Assembly: GCA_016210935.1 (NCBI GenBank)
Contig: JACQTH010000612.1
Location: 1 to 5,963 of the forward strand
Reading direction: 5' to 3'
Length of the DNA: 5,963 nt
Source: Acidobacteriota bacterium
GTDB taxonomy: Bacteria > Acidobacteriota > Vicinamibacteria > Vicinamibacterales > JACQTH01
This document shows positions 1 through 3,793 of this stretch, piece by piece (position 1 is the stretch's first letter; every line of letters begins with the position of its first letter). A program made the position numbers and the translations under genes. The notes beneath the pieces were generated by a model, which did not search any database, had not been told where the DNA came from, and was given only the letters and a program-made list of their open reading frames with translations.

Positions 1-99
1 CGCCTGCGGCAGGATGAAGGTTTCCGGCAGCTCCTCGACAGCCTCACGCCGATTCGCCGGGAGCGCCGGACAGGCGGCCGATCGCGCAGCACCCGCTAG
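1..99 (+). CDS. C-terminal tail of an unidentified upstream protein (partial)
   Basis: A reading frame is open from the first base to a TAG at 97-99 and gives 32 residues. It begins RLRQDEGFRQLLDSLTPIRR and ends in an arginine- and serine-rich tail. Most third codon positions are G or C, as in the neighbouring genes, and the frame is on the same strand as everything downstream. The FRQLLDSL stretch resembles the last helix of many TPR or helical C-termini, but 32 residues do not allow a family to be named. A second forward frame and one reverse frame are also open here and have similar third-base composition, so assignment of this frame is a preference and not proof. The 116 nt to glmU contain the palindromic repeat and no clear promoter, so read-through into glmU is possible. 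Confidence 0.35.
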   Translation, partial: RLRQDEGFRQLLDSLTPIRRERRTGGRSRSTR

Positions 100-140
100 C
101 GAGTCATTCGTCGAGTTCCAGGTCCGCCCAGAGGTTTCTT

Positions 141-213
141 CGTGGCTTCCGGCTTCAGCCGGAAGATCTTCCGCCTAAAGGCGGAAGCCACGACGTAGTG
201 TGGAAGCCACGAC
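141..213. repeat. Nested palindromic (REP-like) repeat ahead of glmU
   Basis: Two perfect hairpins lie side by side. The first, at 146-165, has 9-bp arms (CTTCCGGCT/AGCCGGAAG) and a 2-nt loop. The second, at 168-187, has 9-bp arms (CTTCCGCCT/AGGCGGAAG) and a 2-nt loop. The junction between them, 161-172, is itself a perfect 12-bp palindrome, GGAAGATCTTCC. The outer ends 141-150 (CGTGGCTTCC) and 183-192 (GGAAGCCACG) are also perfectly complementary, so the 52 nt can fold as two hairpins or as a cloverleaf. The 12-mer GGAAGCCACGAC at 183-194 recurs at 202-213, just before the glmU ATG. This organisation is typical of dispersed intergenic REP-type elements. No T-run follows, so it is not a classical intrinsic terminator, although it could stall transcription or protect mRNA ends. 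Confidence 0.8.
202..206 (+). promoter_or_regulatory. Putative glmU ribosome-binding site (GGAAG)
   Basis: GGAAG at 202-206 is the only purine-rich Shine-Dalgarno-like stretch in range of the ATG at 216, with a 9-nt gap. It belongs to the partial third copy of the upstream repeat. It can also be tied up in a small local hairpin, GTGGAAGCCAC (200-210), with a 4-bp stem. It supports the start at 216 over the in-frame GTG at 198, which would lie inside the repeat and add MWKPRL ahead of the conserved N-terminus. Confidence 0.45.
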
Positions 214-215
214 TC

Positions 216-1607
216 ATGTCAGACCTCCACATCGTTCTGCTGGCCGCAGGCAAAGGCACGCGGATGAAATCCGCGACGCCCAAAGTCCTCCACAATGTGG
301 CCGGGCTGCCGATGATCGACCGTGTGCTCGCGTCCGCCTCGCAGCTGAACCCGGCCAGCACAACCGTAGTGACCGGGCACCTGGCGGAGGCCCTCGAGCA
401 GCGGCTCGCCGGGCGCGGGCTGCGATTCGTGCGCCAGGAACCCCAACTTGGAACCGGGCATGCACTGCTCCAAACGGACCCGCTGTTCCAGGAGGCCACA
501 GGCACGATTGTGTTGCTGTCCGGCGACGTGCCGCTGCTCACCAGCCACAGCCTGCAGCAGCTCGTGCTGATCCATCGTGAGCGCAACGCCGCCGCGACGG
601 TCATGACCGCGCGGATCGATCGTCCATTTGGATATGGCCGCATCATCCGGAGCCGCGGGGCCATTGCGCGGATTGTCGAGGAGCGCGACGCCTCGCCGGC
701 CGAGCGCGCGATCCAGGAAGTCAACGCCGGAATCTATGCGCTGGAGATCGAGCCGCTTTTCAAAGCCATGCGGTCGATCGCCGCGCAGAATGCGCAGGGC
801 GAGTACTACCTGCCGGATCTGGTCGGCGTGTATCGCCGGCAGAAGCGACGTGTCGAAACCTTCGAGCTGGACAACCCGAACGAGATTCGCGGCATCAACA
901 GCCGGACGGAGTTGAGTGACGTGACCAGAATCGTGCGACAGAGCAAAAACGAAGAACTGATGGCGGCCGGGGTGACCATCATCGATCCCGCCACAACGTA
1001 CATCGACGACAGCGTGACCGTCGGAGCGGACACGGTCATCCATCCACAGGTTTTTCTTGAAGGCCGGACGACGATAGGCGCCGCCTGTGAAATCCACGCG
1101 AGCGTGCGGATCGTCGACTCGGTGCTGGCGGATCGGGTTGTCGTTCAGAACTTCTGCGTCATCACCGAATCCCGCCTCGAGACCGGTGCCAGGGTCGGCC
1201 CGTTCGCCCACCTGCGTCCCGGGGCGGTCCTGAGCGAACGCGCAAAAGTGGGCAATTTTGTCGAGCTGAAGAAGACGACGATGGGCCGGAATGCGAAGGC
1301 GAACCACCTGACGTATCTGGGGGATGCAACGGTGGGCAATGACGTGAATGTCGGGGCCGGGACCATCACCTGCAACTACGACGGCGTGCAGAAACATCCG
1401 ACAATTATCGAAGACGGCGCGTTCATCGGCAGCGACACCCAGCTCATCGCTCCCGTCCGGGTCGGCCAGGGCGCGTACGTGGCGGCCGGATCCTCGATCA
1501 CCGACGACGTGCCCCCGGGATCGCTGGGAATCGCGCGCGGACGGCAGACGAACGTCGAAGGCTGGGTCGCGCGCAACAAGTCACGCCACGCCAAAGGCGA
1601 AGGATAG
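216..1607 (+). CDS. glmU: Bifunctional UDP-N-acetylglucosamine pyrophosphorylase / glucosamine-1-phosphate N-acetyltransferase
   Basis: GlmU acetylates glucosamine-1-phosphate with acetyl-CoA, then couples the product to UTP to give UDP-GlcNAc for cell-wall synthesis in the cytoplasm. The 463 residues match the family length (456 in E. coli). The N-terminal Rossmann-like uridyltransferase domain (about 1-230) has the nucleotide-binding signature LLAAGKGTRMKS at 8-19, QLGTGHA at 77-83, GDVP with the metal-binding Asp104, GYGR at 139-142 and NAGIY with Asn170. The left-handed beta-helix acetyltransferase domain (about 250-455) has LRPG with Arg334, GNFVELKK, and NHLTYLGDA with His364, equivalent to the E. 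coli catalytic base His363. It continues with GAGTITCNYDG, GSDTQLIAPV and a final EGW. No key residue is missing. I chose ATG 216 because it gives the usual short lead-in to the signature and has GGAAG upstream; GTG 198 is the alternative. glmS follows after 8 nt, so the two form an operon. Confidence 0.97.
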   Translation: MSDLHIVLLAAGKGTRMKSATPKVLHNVAGLPMIDRVLASASQLNPASTTVVTGHLAEALEQRLAGRGLRFVRQEPQLGTGHALLQTDPLFQEATGTIVLLSGDVPLLTSHSLQQLVLIHRERNAAATVMTARIDRPFGYGRIIRSRGAIARIVEERDASPAERAIQEVNAGIYALEIEPLFKAMRSIAAQNAQGEYYLPDLVGVYRRQKRRVETFELDNPNEIRGINSRTELSDVTRIVRQSKNEELMAAGVTIIDPATTYIDDSVTVGADTVIHPQVFLEGRTTIGAACEIHASVRIVDSVLADRVVVQNFCVITESRLETGARVGPFAHLRPGAVLSERAKVGNFVELKKTTMGRNAKANHLTYLGDATVGNDVNVGAGTITCNYDGVQKHPTIIEDGAFIGSDTQLIAPVRVGQGAYVAAGSSITDDVPPGSLGIARGRQTNVEGWVARNKSRHAKGEG

Positions 1608-1615
1608 CCAGCAGC

Positions 1616-3463
1616 ATGTGCGGCATCATCGGATACATCGGCACCAAGGAGGTCGTTCCCGTCCTGATTGACGGCCTCCGCCGCCTCGAATACCGCGGGT
1701 ATGACTCCGCGGGCGTTGCGGTCGTGCGGCGCGGCGCGGTCGACCTCAGACGCAGTGCCGGCAAGCTCTCGCGGCTCGAAGAGGTGATCCGCGCCGAACC
1801 GATTCAGGGCGACTACGGTCTGGGGCATACGCGCTGGGCGACGCACGGACGCCCGACGGAAGAGAACGCCCATCCGCATCGCGACTGCACCGGCAACATC
1901 GTGGTGGTTCACAACGGCATCATCGAGAACTATCTCGAGCTGAAGCGGCAGCTTCAGACCGAGGGCCACCGGTTCGTCACCGAGACCGACACGGAAATCG
2001 TCGCGCACCTGGTCGAGCGGGAGATGCGGGACGACGGGCTCGAGAACGCCGTGCGGCGAGCGCTGCTCCTGCTGCGCGGGTCGTTCGCGATCGTGCTGAT
2101 TGCGGCCCACGACCCCGAGAAGATCGTGGCCGTACGGAACGGTCCACCGGTCGTGGTCGGGCTCGGAGAGGACGAATTCTTCGTGGCGTCGGATATTCCC
2201 GCGATTTTGAGCCACACGCGGGATGTCGTGTTCCTGGCAGACGAAGAGATGGCCGTCGTCACGCGGTCCCGCGTCGCGTTCACCGATTTTTCCGGCGCGC
2301 CGGTTTCCAAAACGACGCAGCGCGTGCAGTGGGACCCGATCCTCGCCGAAAAAGCCGGCTACAAGCACTTCATGCTCAAGGAGATCTTCGAGCAGCCGGC
2401 CGCGGTACGGGACACGGTCCTGGGGCGGATTTCGCTCGAGACGGGCCGCGTGTTTCTCGACGAGATCAAGGTGTCGGACACGGATCTCCGGCAGATCGAG
2501 AAAGTGACGATTCTGGCGTGCGGCACGTCTTGGCATGCCGGTCTGGTGGGCAAGTACCTGATCGAGCAGCTCGCGCTGCTGCCGGTCGACGTCGACTACG
2601 GATCCGAGTATCGCTACCGGAAGCCCATCGTCGACGCGAAAACGCTGGGCATCGTGATCACCCAGTCAGGCGAAACGGCCGACACGCTCGCAGCCCTTCG
2701 CGAAGCCCGGCGTCTCGGCGCCCGCAGCATCGCGATCTGCAACGTCGTGGGCAGCATGGCGACCCGTGAGTGCGAGGGGACCGTCTACACGCATGCCGGT
2801 CCCGAAATCGGCGTCGCGTCGACCAAGGCCTTCACGACGCAGCTCGTCGCCCTGCACCTGCTGGCGCTGTATCTCGCCCAGGTCCGCGGCACGCTCTCGC
2901 CCGAAGAAACCGACGCGCAGCTCAAGGCCCTCGTTCAGATGCCGCAGCTGCTCGACCAGACCCTGAAGGATTGCGGGCCGGTGACCGAGGAAATCTCGAA
3001 GCGCTTCCACGCTCGCACCGACTTCCTGTATCTCGGACGCGGCATCAACTACCCGATTGCGCTCGAGGGCGCGCTGAAGCTGAAAGAGATCTCGTACATC
3101 CACGCCGAAGGCTACCCCGCCGGCGAGATGAAGCACGGCCCGATCGCGCTCATCGACGAACAGATGCCCGTGGTCGCCCTCGCGCCGCGCGATCACGTGT
3201 TCGAGAAGATGATCGGGAATATCCAAGAAGTGAAAGCCCGCGGCGGGTGCGTCGTCGCGCTCACGACCAGGGGCGACCACGATCTCGCGGGCCTGCTCGA
3301 CCCGAAGGTTGACGTCATCCTTCCGCTTGCTCCCACCCACCCCCTGCTGACGCCGGTGCTGCTCGTGGTCCCGCTGCAGTTGATCTCGTATCACATCGCC
3401 GTGCGGCGAGGGTGTGATGTGGATCAACCGAGGAACCTGGCGAAGAGTGTGACGGTGGAGTAG
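1616..3463 (+). CDS. glmS: Glutamine--fructose-6-phosphate aminotransferase (isomerizing)
   Basis: GlmS converts fructose-6-phosphate and glutamine to glucosamine-6-phosphate and glutamate, the committed step of the hexosamine pathway. The 615 residues compare with 609 in E. coli. The N-terminal class II glutamine amidotransferase domain (about 1-225) starts MCGIIGYIG, with the nucleophile Cys2 exposed after Met removal. It also has HTRWATHG at 71-78, HNGIIENY with Asn100-Gly101, and TETDTEIVAHLV. The first SIS sugar-isomerase domain has ACGTSWH at 301-307, TQSGETADT from 349 and ASTKAFTTQ at 401-409. The second SIS domain has YLGRG from 472 and KLKEISYIHAEGYPAGEMKH, including Glu491 and His507. 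The C-terminal tail DVDQPRNLAKSVTVE carries Lys610, the residue that forms the Schiff base or ring-opens the sugar in E. coli. The start is fixed by Cys2. A GAAGGA ribosome site at 1599-1604 lies in the last glmU codons. The short gap to glmU leaves no room for a glmS ribozyme or a GlmZ-type leader. Confidence 0.98.
   Translation: MCGIIGYIGTKEVVPVLIDGLRRLEYRGYDSAGVAVVRRGAVDLRRSAGKLSRLEEVIRAEPIQGDYGLGHTRWATHGRPTEENAHPHRDCTGNIVVVHNGIIENYLELKRQLQTEGHRFVTETDTEIVAHLVEREMRDDGLENAVRRALLLLRGSFAIVLIAAHDPEKIVAVRNGPPVVVGLGEDEFFVASDIPAILSHTRDVVFLADEEMAVVTRSRVAFTDFSGAPVSKTTQRVQWDPILAEKAGYKHFMLKEIFEQPAAVRDTVLGRISLETGRVFLDEIKVSDTDLRQIEKVTILACGTSWHAGLVGKYLIEQLALLPVDVDYGSEYRYRKPIVDAKTLGIVITQSGETADTLAALREARRLGARSIAICNVVGSMATRECEGTVYTHAGPEIGVASTKAFTTQLVALHLLALYLAQVRGTLSPEETDAQLKALVQMPQLLDQTLKDCGPVTEEISKRFHARTDFLYLGRGINYPIALEGALKLKEISYIHAEGYPAGEMKHGPIALIDEQMPVVALAPRDHVFEKMIGNIQEVKARGGCVVALTTRGDHDLAGLLDPKVDVILPLAPTHPLLTPVLLVVPLQLISYHIAVRRGCDVDQPRNLAKSVTVE
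3390..3418 (+). other. Strong hairpin inside the 3' end of glmS
   Basis: ATCACATCGCCG at 3390-3401 pairs with CGGCGA (3404-3409) plus TGTGAT (3413-3418). This gives a 12-bp stem with a 2-nt loop and a GGG bulge. It lies in codons of the conserved C-terminal sequence YHIAVRRGCDV, about 45 nt before the stop. No U-run follows, so it is not a standard terminator. It may be a chance product of constrained coding sequence, or it may protect the 3' end of the transcript. Confidence 0.3.
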
Positions 3464-3499
3464 GGGTTGGGGGTCGGGGGTCGTGGGCCGGGGGGCGGG
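3464..3499 (+). repeat. G-rich tract directly after glmS, possible quadruplex
   Basis: Starting at the first base after the glmS TAG there are six runs of three or more G (4, 5, 5, 3, 6 and 3) separated by 1-4 nt spacers such as TT, TC, TCGT and CC. Four such runs already meet the usual sequence definition of an intramolecular G-quadruplex, on the coding strand and therefore in the glmS mRNA 3' end. The segment GGGCCGGGGG at 3485-3494 is the exact reverse complement of 3777-3786 in the C-rich tract at the other end of the spacer. Confidence 0.6.
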
Positions 3500-3535
3500 T
3501 AGCCCCTGCCCACACGTATGGGTAGTCCTGCCCAC
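3497..3535. repeat. Two tandem mini-hairpin repeats
   Basis: GGGTAGCCCCTGCCCAC (3497-3513) and GGGTAGTCCTGCCCAC (3520-3535) are near-identical copies with a 23-nt period. The sequence ACGTAT separates them, and ACGTGCACTAT follows the second copy. In each copy GGGTAG can pair with CTGCCC using one G-U wobble, giving a roughly 6-bp hairpin. They sit between the glmS end and the 3' end of the minus-strand remnant gene, so they could act as a weak transcription stop for either side. No T-run follows on either strand. Confidence 0.5.
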
Positions 3536-3706
3536 GTGCACTATTTTCGCCCCAGCGATCGAATCAGACCGAACAGCAGTCGGCGGACGCTCATACCTGC
3601 TGCTTCAATTCTCTTAAGATCGGCCTCTGACATGAATCCGAAGCGGTGTGCCAGCAAAGCGCACGTCTCGAGCTCCCCCTCCGAGCCCAACGCAATAGAG
3701 AGGTGA

Positions 3707-3737
3707 TTGATAAACGCCTGCTTTCGCTTGGTATACT
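3707..3737 (+). promoter_or_regulatory. Candidate extended -10 sigma70 promoter for the helicase gene
   Basis: TTGATA at 3707-3712 matches the -35 consensus in 5 of 6 positions. TATACT at 3732-3737 matches the -10 consensus in 5 of 6. The 19-nt spacer is long, but the -10 is preceded by TGG (3729-3731), forming an extended -10 element that tolerates a poor spacer. Transcription would start near 3744 and give a leader of about 50 nt before the helicase ATG. The promoter lies entirely within the minus-strand four-helix-bundle remnant, in a noticeably AT-richer patch. It is inferred from sequence only. Confidence 0.45.
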
Positions 3738-3762
3738 GCTTGCGATCGTTCCACCCAACCGA

Positions 3763-3793
3763 CTCCTGACCCCTGGCCCCCGGCCCCTGACCC
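3763..3793 (+). repeat. C-rich low-complexity tract abutting the helicase start
   Basis: The tract consists of C-runs separated by TGA, TGG and GG. CCTGACCC occurs at both 3765-3772 and 3786-3793. CCCCCGGCCC at 3777-3786 is the exact reverse complement of 3485-3494 after glmS. It takes the place where a Shine-Dalgarno sequence would be expected for the helicase. On the other strand it encodes the repetitive GQGPGARGQ start of the truncated four-helix-bundle frame. Confidence 0.6.

Noticed and set aside
103..140. Minus-strand C-terminus-like frame ending ADLELDE and a TGA at 105-103
   Set aside because: It has no plausible start, its upstream part runs through the palindromic repeat, and only about a dozen residues look protein-like.
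146..187. Intrinsic terminator for the upstream gene
   Set aside because: The hairpins are strong but no T-run follows on either strand, and the sequence continues as further repeat. A REP-like repeat is the better description.
198..215. GTG 198 as the glmU start (adds MWKPRL)
   Set aside because: It lies within the repeat sequence and extends the protein beyond the usual lead-in. ATG 216 has GGAAG at a suitable distance and gives the expected N-terminus.
219..1397. Long minus-strand open frame of 392 codons opposite glmU
   Set aside because: It is a mirror of the strongly supported glmU frame. GC-rich third positions suppress stops on the opposite strand, and its protein has no recognisable domain.
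1605..1615. Possible glmS ribozyme, riboswitch or GlmZ-type control region ahead of glmS
   Set aside because: Only 8 nt separate the glmU stop from the glmS ATG, so there is no leader that could hold a ribozyme or sRNA target. Nothing resembling these elements is visible in the last glmU codons.
1376..3541. Long minus-strand open frames opposite glmS (1376-2536 and 2666-3541)
   Set aside because: They are antisense shadows with low-complexity Arg/His/Asp-rich products and no motif, while the forward strand encodes a full-length conserved GlmS.
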